A stretch of 55,604 nucleotides of DNA from Clostridia bacterium (GCA_017516485.1 JAFXCH010000003.1:1-55604), one strand, 5' to 3'; shown: positions 18,425 through 27,416, numbered from the stretch's first letter. Notes: generated by a model not told the origin, from the letters alone. Made by a program: numbers and translations.

Positions 18425-19632
18425 ACTGCTTTACCTCCGCATACAGTTAATTCACATTTTCCGCTGACCGACATTCCCTCAAACGGTGTGCTTCTTCCCT
18501 TTGAAAGGAACTCGTCAGGATTGATTTTATAATGCTCTTCAAGATTATAAACACAGTAGTCGTCTGCCTGCAATTCAAGTCCGAAACGTTTTCGTGGGTT
18601 GACAGACATAAGCTCAATCAGCTTCTGAAGAGTTATTGCACACTCTTCTTTTACAAGTTGTGTGAAAAGCACGGGGAAGGCGGTTTCAATACCGACAACA
18701 CCCATAAGGCTGTCTTTGAGACCCTTGGACTTTTCTTCTGCGCTGTGCGGTGCGTGGTCGGTTGCTATCATATCAATAGTGCCATCCTTTATGCCCTCAA
18801 TAAGCGCAAGCCTGTCCTCCCTGCTTCTGATCGGAGGATTCATCTTAAATCTGCCGTCCTCCTGCAGGTCGCTGTCATCAAAAACAAGGTAGTGCGGAGC
18901 GGTCTCGCAGGTGACATCTACTCCCCTTTTCTTAGCTTGTCTGATTAATTCAACGCTTTCTTTTGTTGATATATGGCAGACGTGATATTTACAGCCCACC
19001 TGCTCGGCAAGGCGCAAATCACGCTCAATCGGCTTCCACTCACTTTCGCTGCATATTCCCTTGTGACCGTTAAGCCGTGCATACTCACCGTCGTGAATAT
19101 AGCCGCCGTTAAGCAGAGAATTATCTTCACAATGGGCAACGATTATCTTGCCGAGTGCTTTGGTCTTCTTCATAGCCTCAAGCATCATTTCCTCGCTCTG
19201 TACTCCCCTGCCGTCATCCGAAAAAGCACAGCAGTATGGTGCAAGCTCTTCAAAATCCGAAAGCTGTTCACCCTTCTGACCTACCGTTATTGAAGCATAC
19301 GGATGCACGTTGATTACAGCATCTTTTTCAATTATATCGAGCTGCTGTTTTATCGCCTCTACACAGTCGGGTACGGGGTTGAGGTTAGGCATAGAGAATA
19401 CGTCTGTATAGCCGCCTCTCGCCGCAGCGGCAGTACCGCTTGCTATGGTTTCCTTATAAAAAAAACCCGGCTCTCTGAGATGAACGTGAACATCACAAAA
19501 AGCGGGAAATATAATACAATTATTAAAGTTAAAGTCGTTACCCTGACCTCCCTGAAGAGTGACCTCAGAGAAATCTGTTTTAACGAATCTACCGTTTTCA
19601 TATTTAAGACAATTGTTAAAGACGGCCTTCAT
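18406..19632 (-). CDS. pyrC: Dihydroorotase
   Basis: Cyclises carbamoyl aspartate to dihydroorotate. The 408-residue product is a class I-type dihydroorotase: DVHVHLREPGF carries the first two zinc-binding histidines, FSMPNLNPVPD follows, IVAHCEDNSL and YHVCHISTKESVE hold further metal-site histidines, and MIATDHAPHSAEEK contains the catalytic aspartate. The ATG at 19632 follows AAAAGGAGAAAAT. It is the first gene of the nine-gene pyr operon and directly follows a strong promoter; its 3' end overlaps carA. Confidence 0.95.
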   Translation of the reverse strand: MKAVFNNCLKYENGRFVKTDFSEVTLQGGQGNDFNFNNCIIFPAFCDVHVHLREPGFFYKETIASGTAAAARGGYTDVFSMPNLNPVPDCVEAIKQQLDIIEKDAVINVHPYASITVGQKGEQLSDFEELAPYCCAFSDDGRGVQSEEMMLEAMKKTKALGKIIVAHCEDNSLLNGGYIHDGEYARLNGHKGICSESEWKPIERDLRLAEQVGCKYHVCHISTKESVELIRQAKKRGVDVTCETAPHYLVFDDSDLQEDGRFKMNPPIRSREDRLALIEGIKDGTIDMIATDHAPHSAEEKSKGLKDSLMGVVGIETAFPVLFTQLVKEECAITLQKLIELMSVNPRKRFGLELQADDYCVYNLEEHYKINPDEFLSKGRSTPFEGMSVSGKCELTVCGGKAVWINRK

Positions 19633-19680
19633 ATTTTCTCCTTTTAAAAGTGCGCTTGGTTAGTAAAAACCTTAACAGAT

Positions 19681-19709
19681 ATGTTACCACACACAAGGCT
19701 TTTTGTCAA
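19681..19709 (-). promoter_or_regulatory. Promoter of the pyr operon
   Basis: On the minus strand, consensus TTGACA (19709-19704) and TAACAT (19686-19681) are separated by exactly 17 bases. The predicted leader to the pyrC ATG is only about 40 bases, too short for a PyrR-type attenuator. The initially transcribed region contains a GGTTTTT run. Confidence 0.75.
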
Positions 19710-19790
19710 TAAATTGAAGGGTAAAACGAGTTGAAATTAAGTACCGGTTTTTTATGCAAATTAACCATATTTCTTTATTTTTATTTTGTA

Positions 19791-19819
19791 TTGTAATTAA
19801 TCAAAATGAATGGTATTAT
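19791..19819 (+). promoter_or_regulatory. Candidate promoter for the membrane protein gene at 19850
   Basis: TTGTAA at 19791-19796 and TATTAT at 19814-19819 are 17 bases apart. The divergent intergenic region 19633-19849 holds this and the pyr promoter; nothing else is apparent in it. Confidence 0.45.
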
Positions 19820-19849
19820 AAATTTAATAAATTTGCGAGGTGATTATCT

Positions 19850-21208
19850 TTGAAGGATAAAAAGCAAACGCTTACAAATGTATTAACCGTTATTATCGGC
19901 TGTCTGCTGATGGGCTTTCTCTGGCGAATCAGAGGTGAACACGGCTGGGGTGCCGCATGGGGCGTACTTAACGCAGGTTTCATTTACTCGCTCTTTGTTG
20001 TCCTCATTAAAGGTGCCCGTGAAAAGTTCAACATCGGCTGGCTTGCCGTAACCTCAATCAGCTTTATGCTCACAGTCCCTGCCTGGGGCACAATACTCGA
20101 CCAGATAACCGGCGTGCTCGTTGAAGCGGAATTTAACAACGGTACACCTGTATATGTTTCAATATTCTCTGCAGTATTCCTGATGCTTTGCATCGGCTTC
20201 GGTATGGCTACGCTTTTCGGCATACTTCTCGGCAGAGGCTTCAGCGACAAACAATGGAAAACCAAGGACCTTATAATTCTGATTGCCGTTTTCTACATAA
20301 CAGACCTTGTTACAAAAGCATCGGTTTCTCATTGGATACTCGGCCTCGTTCAGCCCGAGGCGGCGCAGACTTTTGAAAACGTTCTTGCCGCAAACGGTAT
20401 TGAGGGCAGTGCTTGGGAAGTATATCTTCAGCACTTCGACGACGTATCCTGGGCAAAGAAAATTCCCAACAGCAACAGCATAGGAAGAAACTATTTCCAG
20501 TCAATTGAATGTATTTCCGCAATGCTTCGCAGTATTGCCGCAATCATAACTGCAAGGTTTATCATTAAAGATAAGGTTGCCGCCAAGACAGGTCTTGTTG
20601 TATCAGGCGCATTCGCTTTTGCAATTGCTTTTGCCGATTTGTTCTTCTACTTCGGAGACGGCGGATACCACAGACTCGGCGAAAACATTTTCCCCGCAAG
20701 CATAGCCCCCTGGTCCTGCTGGGAATACTTCACCGGCTTTATTGCAGGCGGTATCATAACGGCATATTTGCTTAAGCTTAAAGCAGGCAAGGATGTGCCG
20801 GAGCTTGCATTCAACAAAGTGCCGCAAAAAGTAAGCAACGTACTCACGTTTATTGCAGGCTTTATTTTCCTCATCGGCGTAAGTATTGTTCGCCCGATAC
20901 TTGAAAGATACGACTACAACGTTGTCACACAGGTAATTGCTACAGTAATTGCCGTTCTTGGCGCAATTGCGTTCGTTGTTGTGCTTATCAAAAAATGGGG
21001 CTTTGATATGGCAAAAATCGACACGGTCAAATATTCCGCCCTGCTTCTCCCCTTCTTTATGTGTTATATGTTTGCCGCTTACCTTTTCACCGGCGGCACA
21101 GAACACGGCGACTATATGAACTTCAATATGTTCCACCTGTGGTGCTGCCTTGTTTCATTCATAAGCGTTCTTGCGTGGAGTATTAAAAGAGCTAAAAATC
21201 TTAAATAA
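19850..21208 (+). CDS. Polytopic membrane protein of unknown function
   Basis: I do not recognise the family. The start is a TTG at 19850, supported by the ribosome site GCGAGGTGAT six bases upstream; no in-frame ATG lies near the start. The 452-residue product has roughly eleven to thirteen hydrophobic helices. The first helix is followed by a charged, glycine-rich motif FLWRIRGEHGWGAAWG, and another polar-aromatic block DGGYHRLGENIFPASIAPWS falls between helices near the middle; both could form a binding site within the membrane. It has no ATPase or transporter signature that I can name. It ends in a terminator that faces the convergent GH36 alpha-galactosidase gene. Confidence 0.85.
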   Translation: MKDKKQTLTNVLTVIIGCLLMGFLWRIRGEHGWGAAWGVLNAGFIYSLFVVLIKGAREKFNIGWLAVTSISFMLTVPAWGTILDQITGVLVEAEFNNGTPVYVSIFSAVFLMLCIGFGMATLFGILLGRGFSDKQWKTKDLIILIAVFYITDLVTKASVSHWILGLVQPEAAQTFENVLAANGIEGSAWEVYLQHFDDVSWAKKIPNSNSIGRNYFQSIECISAMLRSIAAIITARFIIKDKVAAKTGLVVSGAFAFAIAFADLFFYFGDGGYHRLGENIFPASIAPWSCWEYFTGFIAGGIITAYLLKLKAGKDVPELAFNKVPQKVSNVLTFIAGFIFLIGVSIVRPILERYDYNVVTQVIATVIAVLGAIAFVVVLIKKWGFDMAKIDTVKYSALLLPFFMCYMFAAYLFTGGTEHGDYMNFNMFHLWCCLVSFISVLAWSIKRAKNLK

Positions 21209-21227
21209 GTCACAGTTTACAAAGCTA

Positions 21228-21260
21228 CAGCCGACCCGTTAAAGGTCGGCTGTTTTAATG
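21228..21260 (+). terminator. Rho-independent terminator after the membrane protein gene
   Basis: AGCCGACC and GGTCGGCT form an eight-base-pair stem with a seven-base loop, followed by GTTTTAATGTTT. It lies between convergent genes. Confidence 0.8.
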
Positions 21261-21261
21261 T

Positions 21262-23415
21262 TTATTCGGACATCATTTCATAAAGCACAAGCTCAGATGA
21301 TAAAGATGAAGGCAAATCAACGGTAATACCGTTCTGCATAATTTCGGCACCTGTCATCTCAATTATTTTACGGAAATTGTCAAAATACACCCAATAATTC
21401 CTTGATATATCAATGCCCTTAGGTTTTACAGAAATATGCTTTTCACCGCTGAACGATACGGAAAAAACTCCTATTGCACCGCATGTGCTGTCCTTTGCAG
21501 ACACCTCGATGACGACGTTGCCGTTTTTCCTTGCATCATTAGTATCGGGAGTATGATGATAAACCTTACTTTCGGGCAGGAACGGACGGATGAAGCTCTT
21601 GTAAAGATTTACGCTGTGCTTAATAAATTCCATCTGTAACGGATTATCTTTTGTTGCGGCAGGTGCAACGACGTTAAGCGACATATGTCCGAGCATAGTG
21701 TTTCTCATATGAGCATCAAAGGCTCCGTCCTCGTGACAGCCCATACCGGCAAAAAGCCTGTCAACCCTTTCGGGCGGAAGCACCATAGTCATACCGTTGG
21801 TAATGAAAACGGAACGAGGATAACGCTGACAGTCACTCACCCAGGTGTGGTTAAACGATTTCATCATACCAAGGTCCGTTCTTGCACCGCCGCCGGCGCA
21901 GTTTTCAAATATAACGTTTGGAAAACGCTTTTTAAGCCTGCGGTACATATCGTAAACAGCCTTGTAATGCCGTAGCGAAACACATTCTTTTATACCGTAA
22001 GCTGTATCCTTGAGGGCAAAATGCTCACGGAAACCGATGTTAAAATCAATCCTCAGCAAGTCAAGCTCGTATTCGGTAATTATTCTCGCAAGCTCATCCT
22101 CGGCCCATTTTGCGGCTTCCGGATTGGTCATATCAAGAAGATTGCCGGACTGCTCACCGAAGGCGTTATTAAGCCGCCATTCGGGCTTTTCGCTGAACAT
22201 CGGGCAGAATTTGCCGAGGCGCTCAATTTCAACCCACAGGGCAAATTTCATTCCCTTTTCGTGACAGTAATCGGAAAGTTCTTTTAATCCGTTTGGATAT
22301 CTTTCTGCGTTCGGAATATTGAAGCCGTTATATTCTCCCCACATCATCTCCTTATGAGGGGGATTCTGCCAGCCTGCATCAATTATAAACACCTCTCCGC
22401 CCATTTCGGCAAACCGGTCAATAAAAGCCTTGCTCGTTTCAACTGACATATCGTGCTCTGCGCCCATACCGCAGCCAACAAGAAGTGCCGACGGGTCCGC
22501 TTCGGGCATATTAAGCACCGATTTTCTGATATGAGCGTGCATTTCGTTTACAGCTTCATCAATACCGCCGTGAACAAGTCCGATATGTGCTTCGGGTGAA
22601 GCATATCTTTCACCGCCGCTGAGCACAAGCAAGGGTGAAATTCCCGTAATTTCATTTTTGAATGAAAGATACGTGCTGTTTCTGCCCTGCTGAGCGTTAT
22701 AATCTACGGAAAACCTGCAGCCACCGCTCCAACCGAGCTGAGATAACCACATATCTCCCGTTACGTTATTGCGAATAAAAAATGCGGGATGTCGGTGCCT
22801 GTCACGGTTATATCTGATATCAACGCTTGTTGTATCAGGCATAAGCTTATGCCACGACAGCATACCCTCATAGCCCCATTCATCATCGTCAATGTAACCG
22901 ATTGAGTAAAACGACGTTATATCCTCGCCGTTATGCATCATCCGCCTCAAATCCATTGTTTCGATTCCGCCCGAGAAAATGCTCAACCTGCTGACGTTGG
23001 CAGGAACATCGGACAGATTTTCAATTTCGAGCCAACGGGTAAACATCTGCGTACCGTCAAGCAAGGTATGAACATATATCCTAATTGGTAAAAGCTCACT
23101 ATCAAGAGTGATAACCGAATGAATACCATTTTCTTCGTTAATCTTTTCAAATTCAACCAACTTGAGCGCAAAGTCAAGGCAGCAGCCGTTTACGGTAAGG
23201 TTAAACGCATACGGCTCACCGAAGCGCTTGAAGTCAAGGCGGCTCGGACAGTTAGTGAGAACGTTGAGCGGATAGCCGGCGCTGTTATAGCCAAGGCCGA
23301 CGAGAGCTCCGTTTATAAGTCCTTCCTCATAAACGGCAAGGCCGCTTCTGTAGCAAAAAACCGGATTGTCACCGGGTTGATAATATACGTCAGCATAGCC
23401 TGCTTTGTTACCCAT
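21262..23415 (-). CDS. Alpha-galactosidase, GH36 family
   Basis: Retaining alpha-galactosidase that releases terminal alpha-galactose from raffinose-type sugars or galactomannan fragments; no signal peptide, so cytoplasmic. The start chosen is the ATG at 23415 behind GGGAG; an upstream in-frame ATG at 23457 precedes the predicted transcript start. In the 717-residue product the N-terminal beta-sandwich is followed by the TIM barrel: FIIDAGWQ at 344-350, FALWVEIERL, the nucleophile in LLRIDFN (D457), ENCAGGGARTDLGMM, and the acid/base aspartate in HTWVSD (D528). A C-terminal beta domain follows. The gene has its own promoter with an overlapping palindrome, which suggests sugar-responsive control. 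Confidence 0.9.
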   Translation of the reverse strand: MGNKAGYADVYYQPGDNPVFCYRSGLAVYEEGLINGALVGLGYNSAGYPLNVLTNCPSRLDFKRFGEPYAFNLTVNGCCLDFALKLVEFEKINEENGIHSVITLDSELLPIRIYVHTLLDGTQMFTRWLEIENLSDVPANVSRLSIFSGGIETMDLRRMMHNGEDITSFYSIGYIDDDEWGYEGMLSWHKLMPDTTSVDIRYNRDRHRHPAFFIRNNVTGDMWLSQLGWSGGCRFSVDYNAQQGRNSTYLSFKNEITGISPLLVLSGGERYASPEAHIGLVHGGIDEAVNEMHAHIRKSVLNMPEADPSALLVGCGMGAEHDMSVETSKAFIDRFAEMGGEVFIIDAGWQNPPHKEMMWGEYNGFNIPNAERYPNGLKELSDYCHEKGMKFALWVEIERLGKFCPMFSEKPEWRLNNAFGEQSGNLLDMTNPEAAKWAEDELARIITEYELDLLRIDFNIGFREHFALKDTAYGIKECVSLRHYKAVYDMYRRLKKRFPNVIFENCAGGGARTDLGMMKSFNHTWVSDCQRYPRSVFITNGMTMVLPPERVDRLFAGMGCHEDGAFDAHMRNTMLGHMSLNVVAPAATKDNPLQMEFIKHSVNLYKSFIRPFLPESKVYHHTPDTNDARKNGNVVIEVSAKDSTCGAIGVFSVSFSGEKHISVKPKGIDISRNYWVYFDNFRKIIEMTGAEIMQNGITVDLPSSLSSELVLYEMMSE

Positions 23416-23447
23416 TACATCAGCTCCCAGAATGTTTTTACTGTTTA

Positions 23448-23476
23448 AATATACCATTCTGACTCAACTGAGTCAA
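23448..23476 (-). promoter_or_regulatory. Promoter of the GH36 gene
   Basis: On the minus strand, TTGACT (23476-23471) and TATATT (23453-23448) are 17 bases apart. The -10 box lies downstream of the ATG at 23457, which excludes that ATG as the start. Confidence 0.65.
23461..23474. promoter_or_regulatory. Candidate operator palindrome in the GH36 promoter
   Basis: GACTCAACTGAGTC is a perfect inverted repeat (six-base arms, two-base centre) that overlaps the -35 box and spacer of the GH36 promoter, a position where a bound repressor would block transcription. Confidence 0.45.
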
Positions 23477-23570
23477 TAATGTTAAATTTATTTAAGAAAT
23501 TATCTATTGATTATTCCGAAAATTATGATATTATTAATGTATAATATTAACTAATGAAAGGGATACGGTT

Positions 23571-24455
23571 ATGGCAAAATATCTTATCGTAAACGCTGAC
23601 GACTATGGAATGTGTCACGCAGCCAACACGGCTGTCGCAGAGCTTTTCGAGGGTGGCTGGCTCAAATCAGCTACTATTATGATGCCCTGTCCTACGGCAG
23701 CAGAGGCAGTTGAGTTTTCAAAAGCTCACCCCGAGCACGCTATCGGTATTCACCTTACAATGACAAGTGAATGGGGCAAATACCGCTGGAAGCCCCTCAC
23801 AAACGGAAAGACCCTCCTTGACGAAGAAGGCTTTATGTGGCACGAAAGCGACCAGGTCGAAAAGAACGCCTCTTACGAAGACCTCGAAGCCGAAATCCGT
23901 GCACAGATTGACCTTGCGCACAGCATGGGTATGAAGCCCTCTCACACAGATAACCATATGGGCTCACTTTACGGCCACTATACAGGCAGACTCGGCCTTG
24001 CAAAAATGACGCTTCGCATCTGCGGCGAATACGGCTACGCATACCGTCTTTACACAAAGCACGACAAGAGAATCTGTCCCAAGGGTACACCCTATTTTCT
24101 CTATGCTGCAATCACAATTCTTTCAAAGAAGTGGGGTAAAAAGTATAATGTAGTTATTCCCGATTACCTTCTCTTCCCCGACTGGAACGACGATATGCGT
24201 GTAAGCTACGAGGTTTACAGAGATACTATCCTTAAAATCTGGACAGACATCCCCGACGGCGTAACCGAAACCTTTGTTCACCCCTCCGTTGAGAGCGATG
24301 AGCTCAAGGGCATTACCGGCAGATGGCAGGACAGAGTATGGGAATACCAGCTTATGAAGGACCCCTATGTACATAAATACCTCAAAGACCACGGTGTTGA
24401 GCTTATCAGCTACAGAGAGCTTATCAAGATGAAGGGCGGCACCGTAAAGGGCTGA
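23571..24455 (+). CDS. ChbG/YdjC-family carbohydrate deacetylase
   Basis: Predicted metal-dependent deacetylase of the ChbG/HpnK (YdjC) family, which removes acetyl groups from N-acetylated sugars such as chito-oligosaccharides. The 294-residue protein begins MAKYLIVNADDYGMC with the family NADDYG motif (Asp metal ligand). IGIHLTMTSEWG gives a histidine of the metal site, and PSHTDNHMGSLYG is the second conserved block. The C-terminal part is more divergent (FVHPSVESDELKG). No signal peptide is visible, so it is cytoplasmic. It is monocistronic, divergent from the GH36 gene and followed by a strong terminator; the actual substrate is not known. Confidence 0.85.
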   Translation: MAKYLIVNADDYGMCHAANTAVAELFEGGWLKSATIMMPCPTAAEAVEFSKAHPEHAIGIHLTMTSEWGKYRWKPLTNGKTLLDEEGFMWHESDQVEKNASYEDLEAEIRAQIDLAHSMGMKPSHTDNHMGSLYGHYTGRLGLAKMTLRICGEYGYAYRLYTKHDKRICPKGTPYFLYAAITILSKKWGKKYNVVIPDYLLFPDWNDDMRVSYEVYRDTILKIWTDIPDGVTETFVHPSVESDELKGITGRWQDRVWEYQLMKDPYVHKYLKDHGVELISYRELIKMKGGTVKG

Positions 24456-24475
24456 TTTTAAACAACATATAAATA

Positions 24476-24516
24476 ACGGCATACACTTAAAACGCAAGTG
24501 TATGCCGTGTTTTTTT
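24476..24516 (+). terminator. Rho-independent terminator after the deacetylase gene
   Basis: ACGGCATACACTT and AAGTGTATGCCGT form a 13-base-pair stem with a seven-base loop, followed by GTTTTTTTAA. It lies between convergent genes and may also serve the minus strand. Confidence 0.92.
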
Positions 24517-25753
24517 AATCTCTGCGAAGTGCGTCAATCGGCAGCATTTTTGCTGCTCTTCTTGCAGGATAAATTCCGAAGAATATACCGATAGTGCTTG
24601 AAAAGCCGACCGCCAAAAGAATTGTAGTAAGCTTCACCTCAATAGGTACACCTACAAACGCCGCAACAGCCAAAGCACCTCCGACACCGATAACCAAGCC
24701 TATAAAGCCGCCTATACAGCACAGTATTACCGACTCAGTAAGGAACTGAAGCATAATAGTCGAGGTTTTTGCGCCGAGAGCCTTTCGTATGCCGATTTCA
24801 CGTGTGCGCTCCGTAACGGAAACAAGCATAATATTCATTACGCCGATACCGCCGACAACAAGCGAAATTGCACCGACAGCCGCAATGAATGCAGTAAATA
24901 CATTGATAACGGTATCAATAAGCTCAATGTAGGTTGCCATATTCGTTACCTTGTACATACCCTGCCCTGCATTTGAATGTCTTGCTTCAAGAACATTCGC
25001 AGCAGTAGCACCTGCGCTGTCAAGAAATTTGTCGTCTTTTGCGGTGAGATAAAGCATCTGGTATCTGCCGCTTTGACCGAAAAACTCGTTATAGGTCGTA
25101 GAGGGTATCATAATACTGACCATAGTACCGACCATACTGTTGGCTTCCATCATTGAAGCCATAGTTTCCGTATCCATATTAGTCATTGCCGTGCTGTCAC
25201 CGACGCCGATAATCTTGAACGCAACGGTGTTGCCGTTGTAGCTCAGGTTGATTTTCTCACCTACGCAGTTTTCGTAGCCGAAAAGTGTGTAGGCGCTTAC
25301 GTTATCGATACAGCACACATAGCGTGCCGCATCGCAGTCATCATCGCTGTAAAACCTGCCGTACATCATAGAGGCGTTAACAATATAACGGAAATCCGTC
25401 GTTCCGGCCATTATCATTGCAATACCGTTTTCCTTATCTGTTGAACAGGTGGTCATATTCATTGCCATAGGCGAAACAACATCAACGCTGTCAAGCTGTT
25501 TGATAGCAGCAACATCATCGTCCGTAATATAATCGTTAACCGATGCAATATCGGAGGAAACGGAAATACTGACCATATTTGAGCCCATAGACTCAATCAT
25601 ACCTACTATATAATCTCGGCCGCCGTTACCGACTGTTACAATAGCGATAACCGAAGCAACGCCTATTATAATACCGAGCATCGTCAGCAAGGAACGGGTT
25701 AAATTTGTTTTAATGCTGAAAACGGCAATACGGATATTTTCAATAATATTCAT
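24515..25753 (-). CDS. MacB-like ABC permease (FtsX fold), no ATPase domain
   Basis: A 412-residue permease of the MacB/FtsX type. Helix 1 is near the N-terminus (TRSLLTMLGIIIGVASVIAI), then a large extracytoplasmic MacB_PCD domain (~45-260), then three helices at ~280-400 with the conserved coupling segment ERTREIGIRKALGAK between them. Such permeases work with a separate MacB ATPase and a MacA-type adaptor to move peptides or other substrates, or to act as mechanotransmitters. The adaptor gene precedes it by 17 bases, but no ATPase gene lies next to it, which is unusual. The ATG at 25753 follows GAGGAAAA. Confidence 0.88.
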   Translation of the reverse strand: MNIIENIRIAVFSIKTNLTRSLLTMLGIIIGVASVIAIVTVGNGGRDYIVGMIESMGSNMVSISVSSDIASVNDYITDDDVAAIKQLDSVDVVSPMAMNMTTCSTDKENGIAMIMAGTTDFRYIVNASMMYGRFYSDDDCDAARYVCCIDNVSAYTLFGYENCVGEKINLSYNGNTVAFKIIGVGDSTAMTNMDTETMASMMEANSMVGTMVSIMIPSTTYNEFFGQSGRYQMLYLTAKDDKFLDSAGATAANVLEARHSNAGQGMYKVTNMATYIELIDTVINVFTAFIAAVGAISLVVGGIGVMNIMLVSVTERTREIGIRKALGAKTSTIMLQFLTESVILCCIGGFIGLVIGVGGALAVAAFVGVPIEVKLTTILLAVGFSSTIGIFFGIYPARRAAKMLPIDALRRD

Positions 25754-25770
25754 ATCTGTTTTCCTCGCCG

Positions 25771-27396
25771 TCAGACTGCTTCATCGCTCGTGCTTTCAAA
25801 GGGTGTTGCAACCACCTTTTTTCCCTCTTCAGCTATTTCCTGCAAAGCACTTGACTGATTCTGAACAATTTTGTCACCCTCGGATAAACCTGACAGAATC
25901 TGATATTGCGTATCGGAAGCAAGACCGATTTCAACAGCAATGCGTGAAACCGTATTGCTTTCTTCATCAAACTTATACACGAAATTTCCTGCCGAGCTTG
26001 TTTCAACCGCTTCAATCGGAACAACAATAGCGTTTTCAACGGTATCGACGATTATATCAATATTAACGTCAATGCCGATAATTATGCGTTCATCGGGGTT
26101 TTTGATAAGAATTCGGGCAGGAATCGTATTGGAGCCGCTCGATGTCGTACCCGTCATACTGCCGAGCATAGTTGAAATATCCAGACCCGAACCGGAGCTT
26201 GCAACGGGGCTTATAAATACAACCTCACCCTCGTATTCCCTGCCGAGCGACTCAATAGTAGCAGTTTTGCCGACCTGAACATCAAGCACGTCAGCCTTAC
26301 CGAGTGAAAAGGATGCAATAAAGCTGTCGTAATACTCAACGGCAAGACCTACACTCGTCTGCGTACCCTGCGACATTACGGAAGCAAGCAAGCCGGAAAT
26401 ATCCTGCGTAGAGCCTGACATCAGACCAAGCAGAGAATTAATGTCAAGAGAAGATGACGAAGAAGAAGCCGGAACAAAAGCCTGACCCGCAACGATGTTG
26501 AGCTCGCTGACAATACCGCTGCCCTGAGCATACCAACCGTTTTCAAGCTCCTTTACGGCAGCCTTAGCCGAATCAAGGTTTGCCTTTGCGGTATTCATAA
26601 TCGATTCATAAGTCGAGCCGAGAACGTTCTTTGACTGCGTTTCAAGCAAGGCAATCTGAGCCTTCAGAGACATAACGTTGAGCTGTGCGCTCATAAGCTC
26701 AGACTCTGAGGAAGAAATACCCATAAGCGAAGACATATCCAAGCTGCCGACACTTGTCATACTGTCAATAATATCGGAAATACTCTTGCGGCTGGCACCT
26801 CTGCGGGCAAATTTCGCAAAAAAGTCCTTTATTTCCTGCTCGGTATATTCATCTCTGAGCAATGAAGCGAGCTTGGAATAATCAATTGACTCAACCCAGG
26901 CAGGAACATCCTGCTCATTTTCTTTGGTCACATCTTTTTTAGCCGCAGCAGTGAGCTGTTCAATCTGTTCGTTATATTCTGCAATCTGCACGCGAAGTGC
27001 TGGAATTTTAGCGGCAGCCTCCTGTGCGGCGGCAACGGAATTATAATAATTCACTTTTGCCGAATCGTATTCACTCTGCTTAACAGCAACAATTCCGTTG
27101 AGCGAACTGCTGTCAAAGGTTGCCAGAAGCTGACCTTCTTCTACCTTATCGCCAAGCTTTACAAATACATCCTTAACAACCACACCTGTATAAATGACAA
27201 ACTCCCCTCTGTTTGTCGATTCGACCGTACCCGTGGTTGAAAGTGTTTGTGTAATCGGTGCCGTCGTAACGTCCATAATTACCGCCTGGTATCTGTTGTC
27301 CGTTTCACGCTTGACAAAGATTACTGCGGCAGCAACGATAGCTGCCACAAGCAGCAGCGAAACCGCAATCGTCGCTGCTTTTTTGTTTTTCCTCAT
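25771..27396 (-). CDS. MacA/HlyD-like periplasmic-adaptor-type protein
   Basis: Membrane-anchored adaptor for the MacB-like permease. The 541-residue protein has an N-terminal anchor (AATIAVSLLLVAAIVAAAVIFV), a lipoyl half-motif (VKDVFVKLGDKVEEGQLLATFD), a long helical hairpin (~90-290) with coiled-coil character, the second lipoyl half, and C-terminal beta-barrel and membrane-proximal domains (PIEAVETSSAGNFVY). Serine-rich insertions with a recurring LDIxxLLG-like pattern interrupt the hairpin and barrel (for example LDINSLLGLMSGST and LDISTMLGSMTGTT). In a single-membrane cell such adaptors reach the wall or act as extracellular scaffolds. The ATG follows GGAGGG, 20 bases after purD. Confidence 0.85.
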   Translation of the reverse strand: MRKNKKAATIAVSLLLVAAIVAAAVIFVKRETDNRYQAVIMDVTTAPITQTLSTTGTVESTNRGEFVIYTGVVVKDVFVKLGDKVEEGQLLATFDSSSLNGIVAVKQSEYDSAKVNYYNSVAAAQEAAAKIPALRVQIAEYNEQIEQLTAAAKKDVTKENEQDVPAWVESIDYSKLASLLRDEYTEQEIKDFFAKFARRGASRKSISDIIDSMTSVGSLDMSSLMGISSSESELMSAQLNVMSLKAQIALLETQSKNVLGSTYESIMNTAKANLDSAKAAVKELENGWYAQGSGIVSELNIVAGQAFVPASSSSSSLDINSLLGLMSGSTQDISGLLASVMSQGTQTSVGLAVEYYDSFIASFSLGKADVLDVQVGKTATIESLGREYEGEVVFISPVASSGSGLDISTMLGSMTGTTSSGSNTIPARILIKNPDERIIIGIDVNIDIIVDTVENAIVVPIEAVETSSAGNFVYKFDEESNTVSRIAVEIGLASDTQYQILSGLSEGDKIVQNQSSALQEIAEEGKKVVATPFESTSDEAV

Positions 27397-27416
27397 CTAC
27401 AATCCCTCCGTGAGAA

